Positions 22,750 through 33,346 of a stretch of 64,000 nucleotides of DNA are shown piece by piece. The number at the start of each line of letters is the position of its first letter. The stretch's first letter is position 1. This stretch comes from Chalara sp. BL73 (Eukaryota > Ascomycota > Leotiomycetes > Helotiales): the NCBI GenBank assembly GCA_918026815.1, contig CAKJVC010000092.1:682001-746000 (forward strand), read 5' to 3'. Below the pieces are notes generated by a model. That model was not told where the DNA came from. It saw only the letters and a program-made list of their open reading frames with translations, and searched no databases. The position numbers and the translations under genes are program-made.

Positions 22750-23800
22750 TTACCATCCCGAGCTTTCTTCATTGCCTCTGGCTGTAATGCCATGATCTTG
22801 AAACCCCCCCCCCCCCCCCCCCCCCCCCCTGCAACACACCACGGGTAGTATCTGCTCCGCCTCTGATAAGCATAGCTAAGATATGCAAAATTTGCTCTTC
22901 ACCAAGCCCCTCTTGAGATTGAACCTCCACAAGCATTTTCGCGAAACATTCGGGTGCCTCTTTCCTTTTTATCGCTCCTTGCAGGAGGCCCAAGACAGCC
23001 GCATGCAGTGACATCTCTCTGTTGTATCCCAGCGCTCTGTGATGCCAGGGCTGAAGGAAGAGGGGTAGTTTTTGTAGTGCAGGAATGAAGTCAATCAACA
23101 GAGATCCGGGAAGGACGACTAAATGTCGATAGTATAACCGCCTAAAGTATGAAGATTGATTTCTCACGCTTAAGATTATCTTTCCAGACAGAGAAGAACT
23201 CCGCCGCTGCTGGATTGTCAAACCTTGAATTCCTCACCCCGTAGGTGGCACTAGATATCACACTCATAGAAAACCGCTCAGCATCCTGCAGAAACGATTC
23301 TGGCTGATCCAACAAGTCACACATCGTACCCTTCGACTCAAAGCCCTGGTATTGGCGAAAGAGCAATGATTGTTTCGGTCCAAGGAAGGCATGATAGAGC
23401 TTCCGCAGGAATCTAAACTCCTCGCCAGCCGGGATGGTTACTATTCTAGATGGCCACATTGTATTGCGGAAATCGTTGTCCGGAGGACGAGATCAATAGA
23501 TCGCGCCTCGTTGGACATTCTTAGTCCACAGCTTGAGCTGGTATTGAGTGGAAGTCACTTACATCATTCAGAATCTCCTTTGCAGCCTTCGGTGTGCTGA
23601 TAACCAGTACTTGCCCGGAGCCAAACCATAACGTACAAAGGCTTCCCCATACCTTTCTGATGTAGAGCAATTCTTTCTCTGGATTTGACTGCAGTCGAAG
23701 AATGTAAAAACATTTCCGAGTAGACCTAGAGGCCGAGGTCCAGGTGGGAATTGGATCGGTCTTTGAATACTGGTCTAACAATCACAAACACTAGGAGCCA
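22750..23800 (-). pseudogene. Cytochrome P450, truncated and frameshifted
   Basis: P450 marks appear in order on the minus strand. FPPGPRPLGLLGNVF is the Pro-rich hinge. NPEKELLYIRKVWGSLCTLWFGS follows in a different frame, then VWPSRIVTIPAGEEFRFLRKLYH-like sequence, then helix-I GGADTTRGVLQ. A run of G (C on the plus strand, 22804-22829) interrupts the gene, after which FKIMALQPEAMKKARDG continues the family pattern before it fades out. The ExxR helix and the heme-binding Cys loop are missing. An in-frame TGA lies at 23493-23495. The type resembles secondary-metabolite P450s. At least three lesions make this a pseudogene. Confidence 0.8.
22804..22829. repeat. Homopolymer: 26 consecutive C
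   Basis: An uninterrupted run of 26 C sits inside the P450 relic, exactly between the helix-I coding region and its continuation. It may mark a break-repair scar or an assembly artefact. Confidence 0.9.
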
Positions 23801-24516
23801 TAATCCAGTTAAGCTACACCAGACAGCAAGGTGGTAAGGGCTTTGGGGCAATCTATCCATACCTTCAATTTTAGAGCAGTCACCCGTGATGTAAAGTCAT
23901 GAGGAATACCTGAAATTGGGATAATACTGTTCTCTCAATGCATCGCTGCTGAGGTAACCAAACCTGGGAGTGTATGTTACACGGTAAACCATGATAGCAT
24001 GTAGGGTAATTCTTGTAAACTTGGAGAGACACCATTATTTCCTGCGCCTCTCAGCATCAGTAAGAACAACTCCTGGTACCGCAGATGCAGTAACAACGCC
24101 GCTCCAAAACCGCTCCAATATAGCTACCGGGAATTAGCCTTTATCTGGAAAAAATAAATAAGTAAAAACAAATTAAAAAAACTCGATCTTCTTAAAAAAA
24201 CAACTAAGTAAATCACCTTTATATTGGAAACCCCCTTCCTCCGCCCTTGGAGAAAGAGTCGATATCCCCCCAAAAAGAAGGTCGATCCACCAAGGCCCTA
24301 AATAAGATTCGTTTAGGCTAAACACTGCTGACTGCATAAAGCCAGGCACGGACAGTATAAAGGTACTAGCCTGACAGCTAAATCCCAACAGCGTTAATCA
24401 CATATGCACGACCGTTCGACTGGAGCCACCCGGCACAAGGTTTGGGAAAGCTGAAAATCGGTCTAATCTTTGTACAAACGATCTTGGTATTTAGATGCGG
24501 TACTACCTAAGGTTTT
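23801..24516. other. Intergenic, no supported gene
   Basis: Short open frames only. It includes the 3' flank of the SRPBCC gene and possible decayed upstream sequence of the P450. Confidence 0.4.
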
Positions 24517-25082
24517 CTATTTCAATCCCCATTCCCCGCTTTTCGCAGCCTCAACTCTAGCCTTGAACTCTTCACAGAATGTTGTAAACATCCTTTGCAC
24601 GGGCATCAGTCTCATCACAACACTGCTAAGTCGTATGAATTCCTCCGAATTGATAAACCTTGTGCTGCCCGGTGTAATCGTGCTTGGCTTGAATTGGTAC
24701 GAGTGAGTGCCGGAGTTGACTAAGAACTTTTCCCACTTCCACGTAAATACCTCTGGCGTAGTTTCCTGTTTTAACACATTAATACTGCTAAAAATTTAGG
24801 GGCTTTTCCAAGGAGGAACTGTAAACTAACTTGCACGATCATTTCGACGGCCATTCCGCTCATATTCACATTCAGCTTCTCTCCCTTCTCAACTGGCCCT
24901 GCTTTAGTTGGTGGAATTCTAGTGATGGATTTTATCACATCATCATGCCAATTGTCCCAATCAAAAAACTATCAAATCTTGTCTCAGCCAACGTCAGCGG
25001 GTATTTGCTAAATCGTGCTACTTACGACTTTGCGGCATTCCTCTGGCGAAGCTGCGATCTCGATCTCCGCTGTAACTAACAT
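24517..25082 (-). CDS. SRPBCC (START-like) domain protein
   Basis: Exons 25082-25026, 24968-24831 and 24765-24517, all in phase 0, encode 147 residues. The fold markers are EIEIAASPEECRKVFFDW at the N-terminus, KSITRIPPTKAGPVEKGEKL, MSGMAVEMIVQETTPEVFTW, and the C-terminal GSTRFINSEEF followed by a long helix (FTTFCEEFKARVEAA). This helix-grip fold makes a hydrophobic pocket and includes polyketide cyclases and ligand carriers; the ligand is unknown. The family is common as a short protein in filamentous fungi. The frame is intact. Its closeness to the P450 relic, ABM and GAF genes might mean an old metabolic cluster, but that is speculation. Confidence 0.8.
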
Positions 25083-25899
25083 TGTCGGATATCGTAAGTG
25101 TATGTATGAGTTGGCATGTCGCAGCGGCTTTCGAGATGTGAGCGTTGAGAATGAATTTATACAACTGTGAATTTGTTTAGAGTCGTCGATAAATTGGGAG
25201 GCTGACTGACCGCTGTTGGCATCTTGACATTTGACATGGCTGGGCAATCTCCCGAGGTATTAATTTCAAAGCGGTAATAATACCAACATTCACCCCCAAA
25301 ACTTATTGTGACAATAAGTACCACCCCCCTAATGAATAATCTTGCAATTGGCAATTGGGGGTTGAGAGCAAGGTATAATTGGTCCGTGAGTAGATCCGTA
25401 GTCAGGGGCTATGTCCAGCGAAGTTGGGTTGTGTAAAACCCTATTCTGTTGTGATTCCACTTTCAGATCTATACAAAGGCTATACAAAGAGCTGATTGGC
25501 TAATTCCAAGGATACTGCAAGGAATATAGCAACGGGAAGCTCCAATTCTCGCTTAATGAGAGCAAGCTCTTGTACAGACCCTGACTGCAAAATTATTCAT
25601 ATGGGGGGAAACAGTCAAGCATGTTGCTGTTGTCACATGACCCATACGTGATGATATCGATTATTATTTCTATTAGGGACTAGCAGCACATGACCTAGAC
25701 TTAATTTTAAAAAAGATCTTTTCAAGCTTTTTTTTTTAGTTTAGTATTTTTGTAATTGAACTTTACTGTTAGCTTGTAAAAGTGTTTGTATCGGCTTTGT
25801 GACAACAAAGATAAATTGGCATTATGGTTTGACAAACTAACTTCTACCTAAACAGGATTTTCATGGCAGACATGAATATCCCATTCCTTTTAGATATGC
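25083..25899. other. Intergenic, no supported gene
   Basis: AT-rich spacer between the SRPBCC and GAF genes; no frame with splice or domain support. Confidence 0.4.
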
Positions 25900-26618
25900 T
25901 TATGCGTTGTCGAATTCAGCTAGACTGGGTGCTGTTCCGGCGTGCGCTTTCATGACTGGTGCGATCCGAACTAGACATTTTTCCATCAAGTCATGAACCT
26001 TCTCAGACCAGATTCGTGATCCATGAAACACCGCAGGCTGAACGGATCCATAGAATAGTCTAGCTTTGTCTGCAAACGGTTCTGTTTTCCCTAGAGGTAA
26101 AGGTGGCCAGTGTGCATGGCCATGAATAAACGCCGAGTGAAACATATAAGACGTTTCAAACTCCAAATTCAGAATACCCTCGTTGGCTGCCTTCTGCAAA
26201 TCTTCCACGTATATGCTAGGAATTCTCATTAGCTTTCATGTAGACGTGAACACGAAATCAAGTACCTTGGTTGAATATTCAGAGCAGCACGAAAGAGTGG
26301 ATCTTCATCCTCCCACTTATCTTCCACGATCCAGTTTCTGACCTTTTTCCCGGTTGGTATCGCTGGCCTGAGACTATCAGCCTGGGAACTAGCTCAAAAC
26401 TTCGATCACGAAACCTACCAAGGGACACTTTCATTTCTTCTCCATTTAAATGTAGTGCAGACACGAGTGTGCGGATCTCGTGGTGACACGAAGATTCTGT
26501 CTGCTTCTACAAGATCGCAGAAAACCGGCATGAAGGCTTCAATCAATCGAGCTGGTTCATTTTGGAAAGTGGAAAATAGACGTTCAAGCTCAACTGGAAG
26601 TACTGGTGCAGTCATCAT
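25900..26618 (-). CDS. GAF-type sensor-domain protein of bacterial style
   Basis: Exons 26618-26419, 26367-26266 and 26224-25900 give 208 residues. The protein runs LPVELERLFSTFQNEPARL, VFCDLVEADRIFVSPRDP, then NWIVEDKWEDEDPLFRAAL, IPSIYVEDLQKAAN, ETSYMFHSAFIHGHAHWPP and VQPAVFHGSRIWSEKVHDLM. From memory this matches the pattern of cyanobacterial stand-alone GAF proteins (cell-size about 200 residues, with DRCFLYLRNP, DPLFAAAL, PSIFVEDV and RALIHAH motifs). GAF domains bind small ligands or chromophores. No catalytic output domain is attached. ATG 26618 is followed directly by a second residue Met. Horizontal transfer is an inference to be tested. Confidence 0.65.
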
Positions 26619-27674
26619 GTATTGAAGTGAGAAACCTAAGTACCAAACGAGTGTTGTCTACACGATTCTGGAATTGGACCAAACCTATTTCGCACAATGT
26701 CTCACGTGAGTGATCATGGGTTCCTTACAAGCTAATTCCGATTGCGGGTATGTTGCCTATGCCCCTATCCCTCAAGGAAAATACTGTACCAACGAAATTG
26801 AGCCAATACGAGTTAAGTCATCCGACCGACAACTTTTTGCAGAGTTATCAGAAGTGAGAATGAGGCGGATGCTCACACTTTTCGTATTTTGGCCTGGCAG
26901 GGTCTGGCTGCGGAAATTATAGGTTATGCCGTTAAGTATTAATGGACAGTCCACGATTAATTCTTGATGCTATGTTTGGAGTATCAGCATCTCTTTTTGA
27001 TGTCACTAAAGTCACGCTACCACAAATCCAACTGCTATTAAGTCGCATTCGATACTCTGTTTATTATTTTTATGCCTTTTTTTCTGACTTTAGGCTAGGG
27101 CTTACTTTACCTTCTGCGGTCCCTTTATTACGAAGAAATAATAAGATCGAAATGCATCTATGCCCCCAAAAGTTATTTGAGTGTTTGTAAACAAACACGT
27201 ACTATTAAGTAAGAATGTGCTACACTTCAATATAATGAAATTTACCTTTCTAAATATGCGCAAGTGTGATTCAATGAAGGGTTGACTCTATATTGACGAA
27301 GGACCTAACCCATATTCATGGAAATAGAGGATATAAGTGCAAACTCTCAATTTTCTCATAAGGAGTTATATAAATACGAATGCCGGAGTTCCATGTATTA
27401 GTCTTAGAACTTTTATAAAATAACACGTTACCTCTTTATCACGGTGGGCTACTACTACCTACGCCTCTTCTTATGGCTAGGCATTGCCTGAGCGTGCGGA
27501 GAAAATTGAAAGACAAAAAGAATACTGATAGATATGATCTATTGGTATCATTATATGGAAAGTAAAGTCGAATCGCTATGCAACGCCGATCTAATGCACC
27601 TTACATATCCAAGTAATACATCCCCTCCCCTCTCATGCCTTGTAAATTTCCAAAGTCGCTGTGCCTAAGATGAA
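26619..27674. other. Intergenic, no supported gene
   Basis: Promoter side of the GAF gene and 3' flank of the UFD1-like gene. Small open frames at 26710-27190 have no support. Confidence 0.4.
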
Positions 27675-30029
27675 TCAAACACTCTTCCATGCACCGCCTC
27701 CACCCCCACCAATTTTCGGTGCCCAATTCTGCAACCATGTTCTTGCGCGATCTAAACTCCCTGTCTCAGCTTCCAGTGCGGCAACACACCACTCCAATTC
27801 ATAAACTCCTTCCGCTGCTAACATCTCCGCAGTCTTCCTCCGTTTCTGGCTCCCGTCATCTGTGCAAAGATACATATCCTGTCCAATATCATTCATCGTA
27901 TCTATAAGCGGTTGTGCAATATTCTTCGCTTCCATCGTGGTCATAGCTGGCTGCTTGCCGTTTTTTGATCTAGCGGTCTTGCAGAACTGGTTTATGCACC
28001 ATGCTTTGCCACATCCAGTCACGAGTTGCGAAATATATTTGCGCTCTACGCGCCGACGAAGAGCTTTTCCCTCTGGGTCGTGCATGTTAGCGTATAAAGG
28101 CGAGAAGCAGATGCTGCAGAGTCCTATGTCATTCCCTGGGCCCTGGCCCATTCGACTTCCAGCGCCAATTTCTCCGTTCTTCCCTACCCCTTCTAACGTG
28201 CGCCCACAATTGACGTTCCGACAGATTGCAGGTTTGGACCGAGATGATCGTTGCAGATCATGATGTTTTAGGTGGGTTGCCATGTCGCGGAGCCGGATGA
28301 TCTTATGGCAGAGATGACAATCTGTGGTACGTGCGCCATCAGCGAGCTCGTGGGCTGTGAGACCGGATATCAGTTGTTCAGCAGAAGGTCCGAAAGGGTC
28401 GCCTTCTTGTGGAACTTCAAGATGACAAAATTGACAGAGAATGAGCTTTCCGGGGCAAACTGAAGTTCGATGGCTTGCGAGGTCTTTAAGGTTGCTGGCC
28501 TCATAAGCGCAGTTAGGACATTGCTGAGATGTATGGATTACATCATAATGTTTTACCTTACTAGCTAGATCATTGCCAAATGCAGAATCATGCTCACAAT
28601 GCCAGTGATTTGCCCATTCTTCCGACTTTTTCTGGAACACATTTTGGCAATGAGGGCAGAGGATATTATTCCTCAAACAGAAGTTCTCATGTAGCATCAT
28701 CGTGCGCTTTGGGACCCATTGATGGCAGTTCTTGCACTTCTCGTCATCTGGGCTATGCATATCCGTATCTTCATCAACTACAATCCACCTTTTTGCTTGT
28801 CCTGCATTTGACGCTTTGGGTACGGACTTCGCGCGCAAAGAGAACTTTTGCAGAGGCTTTGAATTCCCCGGAAGTATTCGAGAATGCACAGAAACAAACA
28901 ACGACTCTGCGCCTTCTAGTTCGATATTTGTTGGTTGTATTGTGAAAACCTTGGGCGAAGAGTTGCCAAAATCGCCGAATACATGCTCATCATCTCGCGG
29001 CCGAGCTCTCTGACGTGAAGACTGCGGACTGATAAAGAAATCAAGGTCGCCCTCAAAATCTAACTTGATCTCCAAGGCTTGAGCTCGATCCCACGAAGGT
29101 ACTTCAAAGTCCACATATTCGCTTCCAGCGACTTGCCCGTTGTAATCTTTCCAAATATCAATATTTCCACCCACAGAACTCCCTTCAGCTGTCCCTGGCG
29201 CCTTTTGTGCTTTGGCTACAATCTGCTTCAAAGTTTCCCGTGCTTGTTCCTCGTTCAAGGCCTCAATATCTACCTCTAGGTCCGTATCAACTACGCATAT
29301 TCCGTCTCCTTCAGGTTGAAACTTATCAATCAGAAATCGGAATTCCTCAGTCTTTGAGGCCTTCACAGTCAGTATTTCCCCATTTGTCAGAGTTGTAAAG
29401 TTCTCCCGTAGATGACGCTCAAGAAGAGCCTTCCAATCTTCGGGATTGTACCCTGCTTCTAGGGGTCGTAATCGTACATATGTTCCCTTTGGCAATTGCT
29501 TCGCATGGACAGTAATTCGAGGTAATTCTTCCTCCTCTTTGGTCAAATCTATCGGCTCGTCTTGAGTAAGATCTATTGGTGAGGTGGATCGTCCAGAGTC
29601 GCTAGAAGGCTCAGACAAGGGTTTTGACTTTTGCTCAGGCGCGGTTATCCCTAATGCCTCTAGCAGAAATGTACTCAAGCCGACTTCTCCTTCGTCTGCG
29701 GAGAACTCGCGGATGCCTGCGTGTACCACATTTCCATTTCTTGTATTCACGAGCCGAAAAGTGAGAGGGTGTGGTAATTGTCTTTCATCGGTCCGCCACT
29801 GTGATTGCTCTGCTCGTGCTGCAGCCAGAGAATATGGATTGAATGGGTCGAACTGGGTTGTGAGCGGCCGACTATTCGAAGAAGCAGATATTGTTGATGC
29901 CGAAAGCAATTGCTCGAGCGCAGAGGGTGGCAGAAGGATCTTGTCGCCAGGTAATGATTTGTTACCCTTAGGAGCCACTTGGAACACTGCCGACCATGTC
30001 AAGGCGATCTCTTGTGTTGGCACAGCCAT
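27675..30029 (-). CDS. UFD1-domain protein with zinc-finger C-terminus
   Basis: A single exon of 784 residues. The N-terminal 330 residues hold a UFD1-like double-psi barrel: KILLPPSALEQLL, LPHPLTFRLVNTRNGN, KQLPKGTYVRLRPLEAGY and LRENFTTLTNGEI. Ufd1 itself pairs with Npl4 and Cdc48 to extract ubiquitinated proteins. The C-terminal half is Cys/His-rich (CKNCHQWVPKRTMMLHENFC, CPHCQNVF, CPNCAYEASNLKDLASH, CQFCHLEVPQ, CHLCHKIIRLRDMATHLKH), resembling TRAF-type fingers, and ends in an acidic-aromatic segment. This UFD1-plus-finger fusion is a known fungal architecture of unknown detail. The gene is head-to-head with the F-box gene. No breaks are seen. Confidence 0.85.
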   Translation of the reverse strand: MAVPTQEIALTWSAVFQVAPKGNKSLPGDKILLPPSALEQLLSASTISASSNSRPLTTQFDPFNPYSLAAARAEQSQWRTDERQLPHPLTFRLVNTRNGNVVHAGIREFSADEGEVGLSTFLLEALGITAPEQKSKPLSEPSSDSGRSTSPIDLTQDEPIDLTKEEEELPRITVHAKQLPKGTYVRLRPLEAGYNPEDWKALLERHLRENFTTLTNGEILTVKASKTEEFRFLIDKFQPEGDGICVVDTDLEVDIEALNEEQARETLKQIVAKAQKAPGTAEGSSVGGNIDIWKDYNGQVAGSEYVDFEVPSWDRAQALEIKLDFEGDLDFFISPQSSRQRARPRDDEHVFGDFGNSSPKVFTIQPTNIELEGAESLFVSVHSRILPGNSKPLQKFSLRAKSVPKASNAGQAKRWIVVDEDTDMHSPDDEKCKNCHQWVPKRTMMLHENFCLRNNILCPHCQNVFQKKSEEWANHWHCEHDSAFGNDLASKVKHYDVIHTSQQCPNCAYEASNLKDLASHRTSVCPGKLILCQFCHLEVPQEGDPFGPSAEQLISGLTAHELADGARTTDCHLCHKIIRLRDMATHLKHHDLQRSSRSKPAICRNVNCGRTLEGVGKNGEIGAGSRMGQGPGNDIGLCSICFSPLYANMHDPEGKALRRRVERKYISQLVTGCGKAWCINQFCKTARSKNGKQPAMTTMEAKNIAQPLIDTMNDIGQDMYLCTDDGSQKRRKTAEMLAAEGVYELEWCVAALEAETGSLDRARTWLQNWAPKIGGGGGGAWKSV

Positions 30030-30565
30030 TGTTTCGTACGGGTATCAAGGAAAGTCGTAAACTTGAAGGAAATGTTTGTTCGGGAAAGATGTGGCGAAGA
30101 AACAGAAAAAGGAATGTCTGAATAATATTTTGATTTATAATAGGATGTCGAGCAGGCTGGCAAAAGCTGAGATGGAATTCGCAAGGCGCGACAGGATCGA
30201 AGTTAACGGAGCCTCGCAGAATATTACGACATCGGCGTGAGGCGACCACCCCTGCCTCCGCGATAACGATAAGACATTCCAGGCAAAAAAAGGGTTTTCG
30301 GCCGCTCGCTCGCTTTGACTTTTGATCGGCGCGCCGAGCCGGTGCCAAGCCAATAGATAAGTTCCGTGTCACGGGTTAAACGCTTCACAAAAGTCTGGGG
30401 GAAATGGGGCGGTGGAGATACAACTCATCATACAGAAAGGCAACCGAATAGGCAAGCCACCTTATAGATATATATATACACACACATCACACATACCGAC
30501 TGTACATGCCCGTTATCCTTCTAGTCCAATAAAAACTTATTTAACCTCTTGCCTGGAGCAAAGAT
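30030..30565. promoter_or_regulatory. Shared promoter of UFD1-like and F-box genes
   Basis: About 536 bases separate two divergent starts. The region contains a TATATATATA stretch near 30470-30478, GC-rich blocks near 30300-30350, and no open frame of note. Co-regulation of the two genes is inferred from the arrangement. Confidence 0.45.
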
Positions 30566-31905
30566 ATGGACCACGGGCTTGATACGCATCCAACGCTTAA
30601 CAAACCATCCAATTTATTGCAGCTTCTTTCTAACACTCTTGTCCTGTATCATACGGCTCCCTACATCCCGATACCTTCTCTTTTAGCTCTAGGAGCCACA
30701 TCAAGATCCTTCAAATCTCTGATCTATAATACTCCAAATGTTTTCAGGCATCTTGATCTAAGTGGGATCAGCTCACTCCAGCTTACATCCCAAGTTGGCG
30801 CAATCGATCATGGCGGTCAGGTGTGGCGGAACGCCCAGTTGGATGAGAATGTTACTGAGGATGAGTATGTATTTCAGTACTCTCAAATTACCTTGGCTCA
30901 CAAATATATAGCTTCTATGGAGGTCCTTTAAGAGGCATTTTCCAAAACTTGAACCGACGAGAAATTCTGAGCAGTGTCAAGACATTGGTCCTCGATGGGC
31001 TAACGGTACCTGCGGATTTGGTGACTGAGATCATCACAGACGAGTCTTTCAATGTTCGAATTCTCTCTCTCCGAGAAGTCAAGCACTTGAATGTGCGGAA
31101 GCTCCAGCAAGCTCTGATGTATGTGGCGAGACCTTCACGCCCAGCCAATACACCAAAACTTCAAGGGCTGTATATATTTGGACCAAAGGACCCTGTACAA
31201 AAGCACTCAACCATGAAAAGCACGTCTCCCCTCGCAGGAGGGATCATCTCATCGGCTGGAGCTCAGCTCGGAGTGGCTTACGGAGACCAAGCTGCCGAAG
31301 ATGATAACTCATGGTATGAGGAAAATGGACAGATATTTCCTATATTTCACGGCTATGAATGGGCCCAGACTTTGCAAGCTTGCGAGGGCATTATAAGTTT
31401 TGACTTGGTTCTTTGCAATGGACCTCGCCATGGCCGCACACTCATTAGTGACTCTAAAGTCTGGTATGCAAATCCTGGAAAATATATTCCGCCTCTTACT
31501 GCAAGTCATGCGCTTGGCCCTTGTCATGGTTGCGGTGATGCTCCTGAGGGTGTAGCTTCTGTTAAGCATATATCGTCAGATCGATTGCCTTTGGTAGCAC
31601 CGCAGCCTCTACTATCATCTGCTATCAAATACGCTAAACTGCCCAATCGGTCAGGTCCTGCTTCAAATTGCAAGGTGGTTATGCGATGCTTCGAGTGCCT
31701 GAGAAACCGCTATTGCCAAAGTTGCCACAAGTGGTGGTGTGAGGACTGCTGGAACGCTCCTGAAAAGAGCGCCACAGTAGCGGAGCAATGGGAAAATATA
31801 GGGAGATCAGGGAACACTGTCAAGGTACATATGGGTCTCTGTATTGAAGATTGCCTTTGGGCAGAGATGATGGCCGGCGCTGGCAGCAACGGAATGTGGG
31901 GTTGA
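30566..31905 (+). CDS. F-box-like protein with Cys-rich C-terminus
   Basis: Exons 30566-30864 and 30912-31905 encode 430 residues. The N-terminal part (IPIPSLLALGATSRSFKSL, IYNTPNVFRHLDLSGI) is a degenerate F-box. Exon 2 opens FYGGPLRGIFQNLNRREIL, then VLDGLTVPADLVTEIITDE and FNVRILSLREVKHLNVRKL, a short leucine-rich, fungal-conserved region. The C-terminus has paired Cys motifs (CHGCG, CFECLRNRYCQSCHKWWCEDC) and ends AGAGSNGMWG. F-box proteins recruit substrates to SCF ubiquitin ligases. Further Cys-rich coding blocks lie just downstream (31994-32178), so the true C-terminus may be longer through extra splicing. The divergent UFD1-like neighbour also belongs to protein degradation. Confidence 0.8.
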
Positions 31906-31993
31906 GCAAACCTCACATAAGGAACGTATGGGAGCGACTGGATTTACTTCTTGTGTTTCAATTTGGCATCGCCTTGTACTGACGACATGACAG

Positions 31994-32178
31994 CTCGGTG
32001 TTATACGAGACTGCTTCGAATGCGGATTTAATGTGAGTTTCGCAATGGCGCACTTCGAATGCCACGGCTAATATAGAGTAGTGTGCTGGTTGTATTGAAA
32101 GAACTCAACTGATGTGCAAACTATGCGGTGGAGGATACTGTCTGAAACACAACGAGGGCTCAACTTTGACTACTGCAG
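31994..32178 (+). other. Cys-rich exon candidates after the F-box gene
   Basis: Block 1 (31994-32032) follows a GACAG acceptor, reads VIRDCFECGFN and ends at a GTGAGT donor. Block 2 (32082-32178) follows GAGTAG and reads CAGCIERTQLMCKLCGGGYC then LKHNEGS, ending at a GT. The phase between these two is 0. The pattern (C-x2-C, C-x2-C, C-x4-H) suits a small zinc module and may be the alternative tail of the F-box protein. I could not join it to 31905 in phase. Confidence 0.45.
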
Positions 32179-33346
32179 GTCGCCATGCAATCAATGGATG
32201 TAGATGCTGATGCTGACCAAACTATAGTGCGATTGTATGGACTTCCAGCGCATTGCTTTTGCGTTTTTCGTAAGTACTTTTTGCTAATTATTTGTGTAGG
32301 GTGCGCCAAAACCAATGGTCGACGAACCAGAGAAATGTATTGATTGACCATCGATACAACAACCACTCCACTCAATTGCGTCAATTGCGGAGCAAACTCC
32401 GCTCAATTTAGCAACTTGGCAATCGGATAGGAATTCGGTCATTATCAGGACAGTGATGGAATGCAATGAAAAACATTGATTTTTTGGCCGGGCGGCACCC
32501 GCTCAAGGTCCGAGCACAAGGTTGCCATCTTGAATGATGTCGTTTCCAGTCGTCTATCAATCGCCACCTTCCATTTTTTGTTATATGGATTCTGTAAATA
32601 AGGATACGGGGAAGGAGCCACAGAAGACTCGGCAGAAACTACCGCGAAATTGCAGTGATGAGGTCCTGCAACTACGGGTTCGCTTCCGTTGTGGTAGAGC
32701 AATCCGCGCCCGCATCATATTGCCGCATCGCTGAATAAGAACTTCCTTATTAGCAACTCATATCTCTTCCTGTAATCCAATAAAATGGTAGACATTAACA
32801 ACTCCCTTGCAATTATGATCTTAATGCCAAGCGGGGACACGCGGCTTGGCCCCACCATTCAGGGGAATGGATTTGGAGCCGAAATGTTGGATGGCACTTT
32901 TTGCACATGCAGAAACGTCCGTAAGCGACAAAGAGATATTGCGCATTTTCGGCATGTTTCAATGCTATTGCCATAGACCAATCGTGGATCTTAGAATGGA
33001 AACTAATCGGAGAATAAGGGAATGTCAACCGCGGATCTCAAGCTCTAGACAAAGAAGATCTCATCCCTGCTGTGATGACTGCCGCATTAAGCCACCGGCA
33101 ATCATATGTATTGTGGATAATGAACAGAGAGAGAAGCAAGTTGGCAGTTGTACTTCATATGGAAGGTCTATAGATGACGAAGCTTCCTCTTGCCAAGCGA
33201 TACGATGGAACAGAGAGAAGTTGCCTCGCAATACTTGGCAAGTGAAGCAGAAGAAGTATATAATGTTTGTCTGGACGCTCGAAATTTGGCTCCTCATCCT
33301 TCTCTATCTCTTCATTGTGCATTAGGATACCGGTCTTTCTTTCACT
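32179..33346. other. Intergenic with unsupported open frames
   Basis: A plus-strand frame (32846-33325, 159 codons) is Cys-rich in the middle and ends in a hydrophobic stretch. It overlaps other frames and has no family resemblance. No gene is claimed. Confidence 0.35.

Noticed and set aside
22750..26618. A biosynthetic gene cluster (P450, SRPBCC, GAF and ABM genes close together)
   Set aside because: No backbone synthase is present, the P450 is dead, and the genes are interrupted by hsp30.
32846..33325. 159-codon frame with a hydrophobic C-terminal end, like a tail-anchored protein
   Set aside because: Low-complexity overlap with several other frames, no splice or family support, and it runs into the dioxygenase promoter.
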